From Mediterraneibacter butyricigenes (GTDB taxonomy: Bacteria; Bacillota; Clostridia; Lachnospirales; Lachnospiraceae): a stretch of DNA of 64,000 nucleotides. The stretch covers positions 1,364,001 through 1,428,000 of the forward strand of contig NZ_BHGK01000001.1 of NCBI RefSeq assembly GCF_003574295.1. The letters are read 5' to 3'. The translations under genes were made by a program, and so were the position numbers. The notes under the pieces were generated by a model. It had not been told where the DNA came from and made no database searches. It saw only the letters and a list, made by a program, of their open reading frames with translations. Shown piece by piece: positions 16,468-25,776 of this stretch; position 1 is the first letter of the stretch, and the number at the start of each line of letters is the position of its first letter.

Positions 16468-17214
16468 TCACTTCTCCTTTTCCAGACTCTTTCTCATCTT
16501 CTCCAACGCCCGGCTCCGTTTGGAACGAACGGTTGCCGGATTCAGTGTCAGACTCTCCCCGATCTCCTTGCTGTTATATCCTCCGAATACAGACAGACCC
16601 ACGATCAGTCGTTCTTCTTCTGTTAATTGCAGGTAAGCTTCTCTCACTTCTTGATACTTAAGCACAGTCTCTTCCGGTCCCGGAACCACGTCCGGATCGC
16701 TTCCGATTGGTCGGGGATCCATTTGCCCCCTTCTGCCCTTAACAGCCGTTCCAACTTTCCCCTTCTCTGCATTTTCCGGAATCTCTGCATTTTTCTGTAT
16801 TTCAGAGATTCCCTCTGCATCCAGGTTTCCTGCTACGTCGCTGTCTCCATTTCCTTCTTTTCCTGCAGACGCTCCGCTTCCATCCGTACAGCCTACCGTG
16901 TCCCTCTCATTCCTATGTACGCTGTAATCCTGATGCTTCTGTCGCTCTAACAGATGTTTCTTACAGACATTACTCAAAATCCGAAACATCCAGCTTCCAA
17001 AAGCCTCATCCTTCTTCAAGCCAGACATATAGCGAAAAGCACTGAGCACCGCCTCACTGACTGCATCTTCCGCATCCTGCGGATGCTTCATCATTCCAAG
17101 AGCAAACCGGTACAGATCCCGATAAATCTTTCCGTAAAGACAGGCAAATGCATGGGCATCCCCTTTTTTCGCCTTTCGGATCCAGAGCCTGTCGGTTTCT
17201 TCAAACTGATACAT
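16468..17214 (-). CDS. ECF-type sigma factor with a long Gly/Asp/Glu-rich linker
   Basis: A 248-residue sigma-70 family protein. Region 2 spans about residues 15-90 (ACLYGKIYRDLYRFALGMMK; DAEDAVSEAVLSAFRY; FGSWMFRILSNVCKKHLLER), and region 4 spans about 185-245 (LTEEERLIVGLSVFGGYNSK; GESLTLNPATVRSKRSRALE). The two are separated by some 90 residues of low-complexity polar sequence, whereas ECF linkers are usually under 40. The start at 17214 follows GAGGAGGGAGC; an upstream extension would read through the promoter. It heads an operon with the beta-propeller gene. Confidence 0.88.
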   Translation of the reverse strand: MYQFEETDRLWIRKAKKGDAHAFACLYGKIYRDLYRFALGMMKHPQDAEDAVSEAVLSAFRYMSGLKKDEAFGSWMFRILSNVCKKHLLERQKHQDYSVHRNERDTVGCTDGSGASAGKEGNGDSDVAGNLDAEGISEIQKNAEIPENAEKGKVGTAVKGRRGQMDPRPIGSDPDVVPGPEETVLKYQEVREAYLQLTEEERLIVGLSVFGGYNSKEIGESLTLNPATVRSKRSRALEKMRKSLEKEK

Positions 17215-17272
17215 GAAGCTCCCTCCTCTCCGTTCATATTCTCTTTTATAATATAAGAGTCTGAAACGCCAA

Positions 17273-17320
17273 AAAGTGTTGCATCTTTTTCTCATTATAT
17301 CAAAAAAGATGCAACACTTT
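17273..17320 (-). terminator. Long perfect hairpin between the aconitase-family and sigma genes
   Basis: AAAGTGTTGCATCTTTTT (17273-17290) pairs with AAAAAAGATGCAACACTTT (17302-17320), a nearly perfect 18-base-pair stem followed on the minus strand by a T run. It lies 80 bases downstream of the aconitase-family stop and should end that transcript. The -10-like TATATTATAA for the sigma operon lies right after it. Confidence 0.8.
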
Positions 17321-17397
17321 CTTCTACTATTTCTATTTTTTATTTTTCTTCGTTGTCAACATCCCAGAGTTTTGCGCCTGTCCACTCTTCAAACATT

Positions 17398-19668
17398 TTA
17401 ACCTCTATAATAATTGATCAGGCATCCTTTCAGGATGATCTCACGTTCTGTGTCCGTCATATCTCCTAACTTCAACTGAATTTCTTTCAAATTCTCTCCG
17501 TCAACCACATAAGCTTTGATCTCAGAATTCTTGTCTTCTACTGCTTTGCGAATCTCCGGAACGAAAATGTAATCTCCATTCTTAAAGGACAGTGCTTCGT
17601 GATCTTCCTCGGTCAGAAACGGAAGCATTCCCCAGTTAATCAGGTTGGAACGATAACGTTTCGTTGCATATTCATTTGCAATATTCGCCCATCCGCCTAA
17701 GACTTTCTGGCAGGATGCCGCCTGCTCTCTTGCAGATCCATCTCCCGGTTTCACTGCAAAGATGGTGCTTCCTACTCCAAGGTTTCCCTCTCCGACTTCC
17801 GGGAAGTCTTTGCGGATTGCCGTAACTACCGGTTTCAGCTCTTCTAACGCATCCAGCGGACATGTTCCTGCTTCAATGGCTTTCTGCGCCTTCTGCACTT
17901 CTTTGGCACGTCCTACGTATGCAGGATCCTTTCTGGACAACGCAAACTCTGCCAGGCCCAGCGGATTGGAACGATAAGAAGAAGTCTCTCCTGACGGGAT
18001 CAGCTCATCGGTTGTTGTAACCGGATCGTGGATCTCAGATACCACTTTCAGGATCAGGTTCTCCGGCAATGCTGACATTTCCGGCCAGTCCTTGATGTTC
18101 GGTCCAAACTTAATCTCAACAGACGGATCTGCAACTCCGTGACTATCGAAGACACGATTTGCATAAATCGAAGAATCAAAATGATATTTCTGGCCCTTAT
18201 ATTCCACATCCATTGCCGTAGCCGGTGTCAGGAATCCCTTATTTGCTGCGGTTGCTGCGATGGAACGTGCATCCATCAGTGCAACGGAAGAGATCTGTCC
18301 GCTCTGCAGCTTGGAGCCTTCACGGTTCGGGAAGTTTCTGGTGGAGTGACGGATTGACAACGCATTGTTTGCCGGTGTATCTCCAGCTCCGAAGCACGGT
18401 CCGCAGAATGCAGTCTTCACGATGGTTCCTGCTTCCATCAGATCAGCGATCGCTCCGTTTTTCACCAGTTCCATATAAATCGGAGTACTTGCCGGATAAA
18501 CACTGAATGTAAATTCATCGGCTCCGATGTTTCTTCCTTTAATAATGTCTGCTGCCGCACAGATATTTTCAAATCCACCACCGGCACATCCTGCAATGAT
18601 TCCCTGCTCTACATACAATTTTCCATCAATTACTTTATCCTGTAAACGATAATCCACTGCTCCATCCAGACTTACAAGAGCTTTCTGTTCTACATCATGA
18701 AGAATATCTTTCAGATTCGCATTCAGTTCATCAATGGTATATGTGTTGCTCGGATGGAACGGCATTGCGATCATCGGCTTGATCTCGCTTAAGTTTACAT
18801 AAACCATGCCATCATAGTAAGCACATGCTCCAGGATTCAGTTCTTTATAGTCACCCTCACGTCCGTGGATCTCGTAGAATTCGCGAATCTTCTCATCTGT
18901 TTTCCAGATGGAAGACAGACAGGTTGTCTCTGTGGTCATAACGTCTACGCCGATTCGGAAATCTGCGCTCAGTTTTTCCACGCCAGGTCCTACAAATTCC
19001 ATCACTTTATTGTTTACATAGCCATTTCCAAATGTAGCTCCGATGATTGCCAGTGCCACATCCTGCGGTCCTACGCCCTTCATCGGCTCGCCGTCCAGAT
19101 AAATACCGATCACGCCCGGCATCTTAATGTCATAGGTCTTGTTCAGCAACTGTTTTACCAGCTCCGGTCCACCTTCTCCCATCGCCATGGTTCCCAGTGC
19201 TCCGTAACGGGTATGACTGTCAGATCCCAGGATCATGCGTCCGCCGCCTGCCAGCATTTCACGGGCAAACTGATGGATAACTGCCTGATGAGGCGGTACA
19301 TAAACTCCACCGTATTTCTTTGCACAGGTCAGACCAAACATGTGGTCATCTTCATTGATGGTTCCGCCGACTGCACACAGAGAGTTGTGGCAGTTGGTCA
19401 GCACGTAAGGAATCGGGAATTTCTCCAGCCCGGATGCTCTTGCGGTCTGAATGATTCCGACAAATGTAATATCATGGGAAGTCAGCTTATCAAACTTGAT
19501 CTGCAGATTTTCCATATTTCCAGACGTATTGTGGGCTTCCAGAATTCCGTAAGCGATCGTATTTTTCGCTGCCTCTTCCTTCGGGATTGGAGCCTGCACA
19601 CTTCCGTTATCTTCGATAATCTCGGTGCCGTTTTTCAGATACACACCGTTTTCGTATAATTTAATCAT
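17398..19668 (-). CDS. Aconitase-family hydratase
   Basis: A 756-residue iron-sulfur hydratase of the aconitase superfamily, close in length to the YbhJ-type hydratases of Enterobacteria rather than classical AcnA (about 890). Substrate and cluster segments are [20 protein letters not shown] (near 95), [20 protein letters not shown] (near 140), [12 protein letters not shown] (near 355) and [14 protein letters not shown] (near 420), the last two carrying the cluster cysteines. The swivel domain contains SSYRSNP and the late [14 protein letters not shown]. With the nearby citrate synthase it most plausibly isomerises citrate to isocitrate, but another hydroxy-acid substrate cannot be excluded. 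Confidence 0.85.
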   Translation of the reverse strand: MIKLYENGVYLKNGTEIIEDNGSVQAPIPKEEAAKNTIAYGILEAHNTSGNMENLQIKFDKLTSHDITFVGIIQTARASGLEKFPIPYVLTNCHNSLCAVGGTINEDDHMFGLTCAKKYGGVYVPPHQAVIHQFAREMLAGGGRMILGSDSHTRYGALGTMAMGEGGPELVKQLLNKTYDIKMPGVIGIYLDGEPMKGVGPQDVALAIIGATFGNGYVNNKVMEFVGPGVEKLSADFRIGVDVMTTETTCLSSIWKTDEKIREFYEIHGREGDYKELNPGACAYYDGMVYVNLSEIKPMIAMPFHPSNTYTIDELNANLKDILHDVEQKALVSLDGAVDYRLQDKVIDGKLYVEQGIIAGCAGGGFENICAAADIIKGRNIGADEFTFSVYPASTPIYMELVKNGAIADLMEAGTIVKTAFCGPCFGAGDTPANNALSIRHSTRNFPNREGSKLQSGQISSVALMDARSIAATAANKGFLTPATAMDVEYKGQKYHFDSSIYANRVFDSHGVADPSVEIKFGPNIKDWPEMSALPENLILKVVSEIHDPVTTTDELIPSGETSSYRSNPLGLAEFALSRKDPAYVGRAKEVQKAQKAIEAGTCPLDALEELKPVVTAIRKDFPEVGEGNLGVGSTIFAVKPGDGSAREQAASCQKVLGGWANIANEYATKRYRSNLINWGMLPFLTEEDHEALSFKNGDYIFVPEIRKAVEDKNSEIKAYVVDGENLKEIQLKLGDMTDTEREIILKGCLINYYRG

Positions 19669-19820
19669 AGTGCCTCCTTTGGTCTTTCCTGTCTTTTTTC
19701 TTCAACGATTAAAGTTCCCATAGGCATTATTTTATCATGACGTGATATTCTTGTAAAGAAGCGGACTTTGGCAATTCAGCGCGATTTTTCTTGTTTTTCA
19801 GGACTGCTGTTGCCTTTTTT

Positions 19821-20822
19821 CTATGCAAGAAATTCTTCCAGAATATGCCGGATTGCTTCTTCTTTCCGCCGGGTTTCTTCTTCCGACATGGCAACCCGTC
19901 CTCCGCTCTCTTTCTGTCCACCGTCCCTCAGAACGTTTTCCCTCTGCATACTTTCTCTCTGTATACTTTCTCTTTGTACATTTTCTTTTTGTACATTTTC
20001 TTTCTGTGCATTTCCTTTCAGAAAACCTCCCTGCTCCGGTTTCTTAATCATCTCCCGAACCGCCTGACGGGCATTTTCGCCCCGATCCCGAACGATTTCT
20101 CTGCGCTCGGCATGCGTTCCGTTTTCCATACGATCTGATCCGGACACGCCCGGATTTCTTTGCTCTTCCTCAATCTGAATTGCCAGTGAATCGGCATGCT
20201 CTGCGCCTCTGTTTTCCATCCCTCTTGCGTCTGCATTTCTTCCTTCCGTCGCTCCCGTTGGCTCCGGGCTGATTACATTTAATTTTTCCCGCTCATAAGT
20301 CCGCACTCTCTGATTCCGGTGCACGTAGATATTTTCCAGAAAATCTACCATGTAAATTCGGATCATTTCCAGCTTATAAGATTCATTTGACAGGCGAAAC
20401 AAGGTAAACAAAAGCACCACTTCTGCTGCACCGGTCATGCCATAGCGATACATCATTTCTCCCAGTCCCTGCTGATGATACCAGACCGCCATTCCAAACA
20501 CCGCCAGCAATGCCGCAAACCAGATACTCTGCCTTTGCACCTCCTGCCAGCTATGTAAACGCAATCCCACGCATCGATACTCCCGCAGATATTTTTCTAC
20601 GAAGACTTCAGGGTTGTCCACCGTATCATGTGCCAGGCAGGCATGTTCATATTTCGCCCGCACCAGTTTCATCAGCCGGTGATTACTCTTTGACATATTT
20701 GCCGCTGCATATTCCAGCTTCCTCGTTGCCGTACTGCTGATGATCTTCGCTAGGATTCCGATTCCTCCAACGACTGCCATCAGATAAAAGATTCCATTAG
20801 TTTCTGTCCATACATTCCACAT
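19821..20822 (-). CDS. Membrane protein with repetitive charged C-terminal tail
   Basis: A 333-residue protein of unknown family. The start at 20822 follows AGGAGGAGCG by a few bases. Three hydrophobic segments lie in the first 150 residues (near 8-27, 100-117 and 125-142). The remainder is soluble, highly charged and rich in Glu, Arg and Gln. Residues near 265-300 are pentapeptide-like repeats of the form Q-(K/R)-E-(N/S)-X, encoded by 15-bp tandem repeats, and should form a helical or coiled-coil rod. A cytoplasmic tail is likely. Confidence 0.6.
   Translation of the reverse strand: MWNVWTETNGIFYLMAVVGGIGILAKIISSTATRKLEYAAANMSKSNHRLMKLVRAKYEHACLAHDTVDNPEVFVEKYLREYRCVGLRLHSWQEVQRQSIWFAALLAVFGMAVWYHQQGLGEMMYRYGMTGAAEVVLLFTLFRLSNESYKLEMIRIYMVDFLENIYVHRNQRVRTYEREKLNVISPEPTGATEGRNADARGMENRGAEHADSLAIQIEEEQRNPGVSGSDRMENGTHAERREIVRDRGENARQAVREMIKKPEQGGFLKGNAQKENVQKENVQRESIQRESMQRENVLRDGGQKESGGRVAMSEEETRRKEEAIRHILEEFLA
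19931..20020. repeat. 15-bp tandem repeats inside a coding region
   Basis: About six tandem units of roughly GTACATTTTCTTTCT (plus strand), each encoding five residues of the form QKENV/QRESI on the minus strand. The in-frame repeat length means copy-number changes would alter protein length without frameshift. Confidence 0.75.
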
Positions 20823-21198
20823 AATCGCTCCTCCTGTTTTTCTCTGCACTGATTATAGCGCATCCACCGTCCGGCAGGTTCGATTATCGTATGCCATGAT
20901 TCTACAAGTCCCTTCTCCTGAATGGATGATTTTGTCGGATTTTCCCTCTTTCCAGTCACTCCCTCTTTTCTTCTCCTTTCGTTTCAAGGATCGCCTGCTC
21001 TTTCAGTTTCGCTGTTTATCCGGTTCATTCGCTCGCCTCTTCCCGAAAATTTATCCGCCCCTTTTTCCTCAAGCACTCCCGGATTCTGTCGAACCCCTGT
21101 CGAACGTTTTTTCTCCGTCTGGTTTTTTTGGCTCAAGTCTGTTATAATCAACTTCGACAGAAAGTTCTATAATTTTCAGATAGGAGGTTGACTGACTT

Positions 21199-21441
21199 AT
21201 GGAATACACTCCAAAAGGCGTCTGTTCACAGAAGATCACCTTTGAGATCGAAGATAACAAAGTGAAATCTGTTCGGTTCTATGGCGGATGCAGCGGAAAT
21301 ACACAGGGAGTTGCAAGACTGGTAGAAGGCATGGATGTAGACGATGCCATCTCCCGTATGGAAGGCATCAAATGCGGATTCAAATCCACATCATGTCCGG
21401 ATCAGCTTGCACAGGCACTGAAAGAAGCAGCCGGGAAATAA
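21199..21441 (+). CDS. TSCPD domain protein (TIGR03905 family)
   Basis: An 80-residue protein matching the short TIGR03905 family, which takes its domain name from the TSCPD signature visible here as KSTSCPDQLAQAL; GGCSGNTQGVARLVEGM precedes it. The paired Cys segments resemble those at the C-terminus of vitamin-B12-dependent ribonucleotide reductases; the stand-alone form has no assigned function. AGGAGG lies upstream of the ATG, and a TATAAT box sits at about 21141-21146. The upstream stretch 20850-21198 has no other feature seen. Confidence 0.85.
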   Translation: MEYTPKGVCSQKITFEIEDNKVKSVRFYGGCSGNTQGVARLVEGMDVDDAISRMEGIKCGFKSTSCPDQLAQALKEAAGK

Positions 21442-21461
21442 TTCCTGACTGCTTCTTTTTT
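21424..21461 (+). terminator. Terminator overlapping the TSCPD gene end
   Basis: GAAGCAG (21424-21430, within the last codons) pairs with CTGCTTC (21449-21455), followed by TTTTTT. Confidence 0.75.
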
Positions 21462-21514
21462 AGACAAAGCTTAGACTGTTACATTAGAAAATACTAATTA
21501 GTATTTATGATACA

Positions 21515-21716
21515 ATTCCAGAAAGGAATTGAGGCAGCCGCTCCAGTTGAAGCGCCCCTCGCGGGACTAAAGCATGTGGATTCTCAGAAATAGGTATCTA
21601 TCTTTTTGCTCTTCCTATCGACAGTTCAAATCGATACATTTTCGCTTATGTTAATAGTTACCAAAACAACTGAAGCGGCTGGCGCAATCCCCTTCCGGGG
21701 ATGCTCTGGTCATTGC
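21515..21716. ncRNA. Candidate structured RNA of about 200 nt
   Basis: A 15-position stem pairs CAGCCGCTCCAGTTG (21535-21549) with CAACTGAAGCGGCTG (21667-21681), one mismatch, closing a 117-base interior with smaller hairpins (CCC/GGG near 21555; ATAGG/CCTAT; TATCG/CGATA). A 5' hairpin CAATTCC-agaaa-GGAATTG precedes it, and a 3' domain GCAATCCCC/GGGGAT with an ATTGC closing arm (21684-21716) follows. No ORF fits. Size and complexity resemble stand-alone RNAs such as 6S or raiA, but I cannot match a consensus and the strand is undecided. Confidence 0.5.
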
Positions 21717-21728
21717 AAATCATATCTA

Positions 21729-22217
21729 CTAATCGATCTTGATACCGTCGGTCAAAGAATTTCCTAAATCCTTTTCTCCATCGGCCGGACCTGCGATGTG
21801 ATCCGCATGAACCCGGTAGTAATATCCGCGGTCTACCGTCACAGTCTTGGAAGTACTTACGTAATACGTGTTTTCATCCTCTGCATTCCACGCAGTGACT
21901 CTTTCCCACTTTCCAGTCTCTTCATTATACTGATCCACATATACATTAACTCCCACATAATCTACAGTCATGTTCGCCGTAGTAGATGCATACACATAAA
22001 TCCTTCCTCGTCCTGCTTTGCTGATTGAGCAGTCGCCGGTCATCAGGTATACGCCCCGCATCTTCAGTACTGCTTTTCCTGCTGATGAATCTCCCTCTGT
22101 CAGATAAGATCCATCGATCTTTTCTCCCTCGCTGGCTTCTACGCTTTTTCCCGTAAGCATGACCAGACAACACATCAATGCCAGCGCCATGATCACCGGC
22201 AACCTTCTCTTTCGCAT
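21729..22217 (-). CDS. Secreted protein, DUF6147-like
   Basis: A 162-residue exported protein. The signal peptide is residues 1-28 (RKRR, then PVIMALALMCCLVMLTG, cleavage near SVEA-S). The mature part is beta-rich with repeated aromatic and Thr/Val strands (GRIYVYASTTANMTVDYVGV; YYVSTSKTVTVDRGYYYRVH), as in the DUF6147 family found in Lachnospiraceae. No Cys or catalytic motif is visible in the mature part. Its role is unknown. Confidence 0.75.
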   Translation of the reverse strand: MRKRRLPVIMALALMCCLVMLTGKSVEASEGEKIDGSYLTEGDSSAGKAVLKMRGVYLMTGDCSISKAGRGRIYVYASTTANMTVDYVGVNVYVDQYNEETGKWERVTAWNAEDENTYYVSTSKTVTVDRGYYYRVHADHIAGPADGEKDLGNSLTDGIKID

Positions 22218-22297
22218 GGTGTTCTCCTCCCTCGTTCTCTTTTTGAAGTACTTCTACTTATATAGACAATCGAGAAGAGAAAAACTTACGCTAATTT

Positions 22298-23182
22298 CTA
22301 AAAATAATACAGATTTTTTAAAATTTCTTCAAAATCCGACCGTTTCATAATCCCCATCAGTTGATAATGCACTCCCTGATATTCAAAATAAGTCACGTAG
22401 CGATAGTCAGATGTACCTCTCACTTGATATTCTGTTACATGAATCATCTGTTTCTCGTTTTTTACATCAAATTCATCCGTCAAGTGATCTGAAACCTTTT
22501 CGCTGTAAGAAGATTCTGAATCATTCAAATATATTGCATATAAAATATTTTTACTATTTAATTCATAAAAAATTTTTGCAATCTGTTGTTCTTCATTAAC
22601 TTCATATTTTAAAATACTTGTTCCTTCTGGCAGTTCAAGCGGTAATACCGGAGACACTCCTAATTTTTCTTTTATTTCATAATTAATCGCAGAGAATCCA
22701 TCATCCCCGTCGATCGTATCCATATCCTCCACATTAATCACGGTATTCTTCTGTTCGCCCAACATTCTCTTCCATAGATTTTTCCAGTAACTCTTACTTC
22801 CCACACTGGTGATTCCACATGCAAGAACCAAAATCATAGATGCCGCCAATGGAAACCATACCTTTGCCTTTCTCGGAATCCGACGGTGCGGACGTTTCTT
22901 CTGTTCCAGCATCTTTCTGCCCAGTTCCAGTGCTTCTCTGTCTTCTTCTGACAAACAGCTCTCATATTCCTCCTGTTGTTCCTCTTGTTTCTCGACATCA
23001 GCACCAGTGTTCTGCACTGACCGCTCTTTCTCTATCGCGCGGAGCCGCTCTTCCATTTTGCGGTCGAAGTCTTCCGGAAGTTCCAGTTCCTTAAGATCCG
23101 GATCTGCTTCCAGTTCCTTTTCTATCGCATCTGCTTCTCTTTGCAATTCTTCTTCAAATGACAATTTCTGAATTTCTTTCAT
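22298..23182 (-). CDS. Transmembrane protein with DUF4367 outer domain (putative anti-sigma factor)
   Basis: A 294-residue protein. Residues 1-110 are highly charged and cytoplasmic (many Glu/Arg), residues 113-133 are one membrane helix (VWFPLAASMILVLACGITSVG), and 180-294 form a DUF4367-type domain (LPEGTSILKYEVN; TEYQVRGTSDYRYVTYFEY; YQLMGIMKRSDFEEILKNL). DUF4367 proteins are commonly encoded beside ECF sigma factors. Here the nearest sigma gene is at 24495 on the same strand, with murG lying between on the opposite strand. Confidence 0.75.
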   Translation of the reverse strand: MKEIQKLSFEEELQREADAIEKELEADPDLKELELPEDFDRKMEERLRAIEKERSVQNTGADVEKQEEQQEEYESCLSEEDREALELGRKMLEQKKRPHRRIPRKAKVWFPLAASMILVLACGITSVGSKSYWKNLWKRMLGEQKNTVINVEDMDTIDGDDGFSAINYEIKEKLGVSPVLPLELPEGTSILKYEVNEEQQIAKIFYELNSKNILYAIYLNDSESSYSEKVSDHLTDEFDVKNEKQMIHVTEYQVRGTSDYRYVTYFEYQGVHYQLMGIMKRSDFEEILKNLYYF

Positions 23183-23324
23183 GTCACGTCCTCTTTTTAC
23201 CCTGCTCTTTTTGCCCTATAGTTTTTCTTGACTTTTCAGTAAATAAGTTTAATATGAAACTAAGTATGCTCATCCATCGAGGATAAGGGTTTCTACATTG
23301 ATTTTAATTGGGAGGTCTTTATAT

Positions 23325-24392
23325 ATGAAACGTATTATTCTGACCGGTGGCGGAACCGCCGGACATGTCACACCGAACATCGCTCTTCTGCCTCGTCTGA
23401 AAGAGCTTGGCTATGACATTCAATACATTGGTTCTTATAACGGAATTGAAAAGGAACTGATCGAACCTTTCGGCATTCCTTATCACGGAATTTCTTCCGG
23501 TAAACTTCGCCGTTATTTCAGTATGAAAAATTTCAGTGATCCTTTCCGTGTCCTGAAGGGTTTCAGTGAAGCCAACAAACTGATCCGGGATCTGAAACCG
23601 GATGTTATCTTTTCAAAGGGTGGCTTTGTTTCTGTTCCGGTCGTTCTTGCCGGAAAGAAAAATAAAGTTCCTGTTGTCATCCATGAATCTGATATGACGC
23701 CCGGACTCGCCAACAAGTTGTCCCTTCCATCTGCCGCAAAGGTTTGCTGTAACTTCCCGGAAACGCTGGAACATCTTCCGGCTGACAAAGCTGTACTGAC
23801 CGGTTCTCCGATCCGTCAGGAATTGCTCTCCGGTAACAAGATCGCCGCCCTTGATCTCTGTGGTTTCTCTGCAGACAAGCCTGTCATCCTCGTCATCGGC
23901 GGAAGTCTTGGTTCCGTGGTTGTCAACAACGCAGTACGTCTTGCTCTTCCGGATCTTCTGGAGCAGTTCCATGTGATTCACCTCTGCGGAAAAGGAAAAC
24001 TGGATGCATCCCTTAACAACGTAGAAGGCTACGCACAGTTTGAATATATCAAATCTGAGCTGCGTGATATTTTTGCTCTTGCCGATGTTGTAATCTCCAG
24101 AGCCGGAGCCAATGCGATCTGCGAACTTCTTGCACTTCGTAAGCCAAACCTTCTGATCCCGCTTTCTGCAAATGCCAGCAGAGGAGATCAGATCCTGAAT
24201 GCCCGTTCTTTCGAACGTCAGGGATTCAGTGTTGTGATCGAAGAGGAAGAATTAAGCAAAGAACTTCTTCTGGAAAGCGTCCGTGATCTTTATGCAAACC
24301 GCGATACCTATATGAGCGCTATGCGTAAATCAACTTTACAGAATTCCATCGAAACCATCACCAATATCATTGAAGAGGTTCGAAAAAAATAG
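23325..24392 (+). CDS. murG: MurG, lipid II synthase
   Basis: A 355-residue GT28 glycosyltransferase adding GlcNAc to lipid I on the cytoplasmic membrane face to make lipid II for peptidoglycan. The N-terminal ILTGGGTAGHVTPNIALLP is the classic glycine-rich loop. KPDVIFSKGGFVSVPVVLA (near 85), HESDMTPGLANKL (near 122), VIGGSLGS (near 190), and VISRAGANAICELLALRKPN (near 255, nucleotide-sugar site) follow. GGGAGG upstream fixes the ATG at 23325. It is monocistronic, away from other mur genes, as is common in this group. Confidence 0.96.
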   Translation: MKRIILTGGGTAGHVTPNIALLPRLKELGYDIQYIGSYNGIEKELIEPFGIPYHGISSGKLRRYFSMKNFSDPFRVLKGFSEANKLIRDLKPDVIFSKGGFVSVPVVLAGKKNKVPVVIHESDMTPGLANKLSLPSAAKVCCNFPETLEHLPADKAVLTGSPIRQELLSGNKIAALDLCGFSADKPVILVIGGSLGSVVVNNAVRLALPDLLEQFHVIHLCGKGKLDASLNNVEGYAQFEYIKSELRDIFALADVVISRAGANAICELLALRKPNLLIPLSANASRGDQILNARSFERQGFSVVIEEEELSKELLLESVRDLYANRDTYMSAMRKSTLQNSIETITNIIEEVRKK

Positions 24393-24462
24393 CCTGTAAC
24401 CTATGCTTCCAGAAAATGAATTCTTATAACATCAGTGTGCGTTTCGTGACGTATTTTATAAA

Positions 24463-24491
24463 ACAGGTGTCGATTCGACACCTGTTTTTTT
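24463..24491. terminator. Terminator after murG
   Basis: ACAGGTGTCG-att-CGACACCTGT followed by seven T residues on the plus strand; perfect ten-base stem. It separates murG from the convergent sigma gene. Confidence 0.9.
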
Positions 24492-24494
24492 CTA

Positions 24495-25046
24495 CTACTC
24501 CTGGTTCATTTCTTGATATTCCACGCCATATTCTTTTCGTATCCATTCCCTCACTCTGTGCAGCATACTATGCAGGCTTTGAAGATTCATGTTCAGTTCT
24601 GCAGCAACTTCCGCCTGTGGCATTCCCAGATGATAAACCAGATCAACTGCCTGATACCATCTCGGATTTGTCTCCATCAGACCCATGCAGATTTTCTCAT
24701 GAAGATCATGCGCCTGTTTCTCTCGTTCTCTTCTCAGCATTTCCTCTTCCGCACTTGGAAAAGAGGTCGCAGGCAACTCTTTTGACTCATGTTTTTCGTC
24801 ATCAATCAATAACAGTTCTCTGTCTTGTTTTTTCTTATAATTCAACGCTTGATTTTTCGCTGTAACGATCAACCATGCCCTGACTTTCTCTTTATCCACC
24901 TTGTCATAATGAATATATAATGCTGAAAAAACATCCTGAGTCACACTCTCTGCTGTAGCAGCGTCATGGCAACAATTAAATGCTACTGTATACACGAGCT
25001 TTTTATAAAGATTATAAATCTCGTGATATGACTGGTGCTCTGTCAC
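24495..25046 (-). CDS. ECF-type sigma factor
   Basis: A 183-residue sigma-70 family protein starting at a GTG preceded by GGGGATAG. Region 2 is in residues 8-75 (YHEIYNLYKKLVYTVAFNCC; AESVTQDVFSALYIHYDKV; VRAWLIVTAKNQALNYKKK). Region 4 spans about 125-178 (AVDLVYHLGMPQAEVAAELN, then SLHSMLHRVREWIRKEYG). The likely membrane partner is the DUF4367 protein at 22298, separated by the oppositely oriented murG. Confidence 0.85.
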   Translation of the reverse strand: MTEHQSYHEIYNLYKKLVYTVAFNCCHDAATAESVTQDVFSALYIHYDKVDKEKVRAWLIVTAKNQALNYKKKQDRELLLIDDEKHESKELPATSFPSAEEEMLRREREKQAHDLHEKICMGLMETNPRWYQAVDLVYHLGMPQAEVAAELNMNLQSLHSMLHRVREWIRKEYGVEYQEMNQE

Positions 25047-25091
25047 TTTTTCTATCCCCAGGTCTTTTCGTATTTTATTCTTATATTATTT

Positions 25092-25502
25092 TCAGTCTTT
25101 TAACTGCTCCAGCAGTTCATCTCTTTCCTGATCTGTCAGTTCCTTCATTTTCCATCCCAGACCCACCTGATCATTTTCATATCTCGGAATCATATGCATA
25201 TGAAAATGGAAAACAGTCTGTCCTGCTGCCTCTTCATTATTCTGTACCAGATTATATCCGCTACATCCCAGTACCGGTCTCATTTTATTCACCATCTTTT
25301 TTGCAAGAACCAATACCTTAGATGCAGTTTTATCATCCAGATCATACAGGTTGCGATAATGCTCCTTCGGCAGGATCAATGCATGTCCTCTGGAAGCCGG
25401 ATTGGCATCTAAGATCACGCGAAACTCCTCATCCTCATACAATGTAGCCGTTGGAATTTCTCCATTGGCCAGTTTACAGAAAATACAATCTGCGTCTTTC
25501 AT
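25092..25502 (-). CDS. HIT-family nucleotide hydrolase/transferase
   Basis: A 136-residue histidine-triad protein. The N-terminal CIFCKLANGEIPTATLYED is typical of the Hint/HinT branch with two zinc-like Cys. ALILPKEHYRNLYDL follows near 45, and the HxHxH catalytic motif is HFHMHMIPRY near residue 100. Such proteins cleave phosphoramidate bonds of nucleotides such as AMP-lysine. Start follows AAGGGAT. Monocistronic. Confidence 0.93.
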   Translation of the reverse strand: MKDADCIFCKLANGEIPTATLYEDEEFRVILDANPASRGHALILPKEHYRNLYDLDDKTASKVLVLAKKMVNKMRPVLGCSGYNLVQNNEEAAGQTVFHFHMHMIPRYENDQVGLGWKMKELTDQERDELLEQLKD

Positions 25503-25776
25503 GGAAATCCCTTCTTTCCTAAATTTTATTCATATATTCTTAGTGTAGCATACCCCAAATAACTGTTCAATGTCGAATATCATGCACTGTTTTCCTTTAT
25601 TTTACGGAATATCAACCTTTTTCAGCTCATATCCCGTCTGTTTCCTGTCGAATCCTGACCTTTCCTTGTCATTGAATCTTCCGTTTCTTCAATGCTACAC
25701 TAAACCTGAAGCTTTTTGTATACCATTTTGAAATACGCATAAACTAAAGACTGTATTTAATACCCGGAGGTTCTTT

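Noticed and set aside
16468-17295. Longer start for the sigma factor at 17295
   Set aside because: The extra 27 residues read through the terminator hairpin and the -10-like region; a strong Shine-Dalgarno supports 17214.
18865-19659. 264-codon plus-strand ORF
   Set aside because: Antisense to the aconitase-family gene; Cys/His/Ser-rich shadow composition.
20869-20905. tRNA-like GGTTCGATT segment
   Set aside because: No acceptor or anticodon stems can be formed around it.
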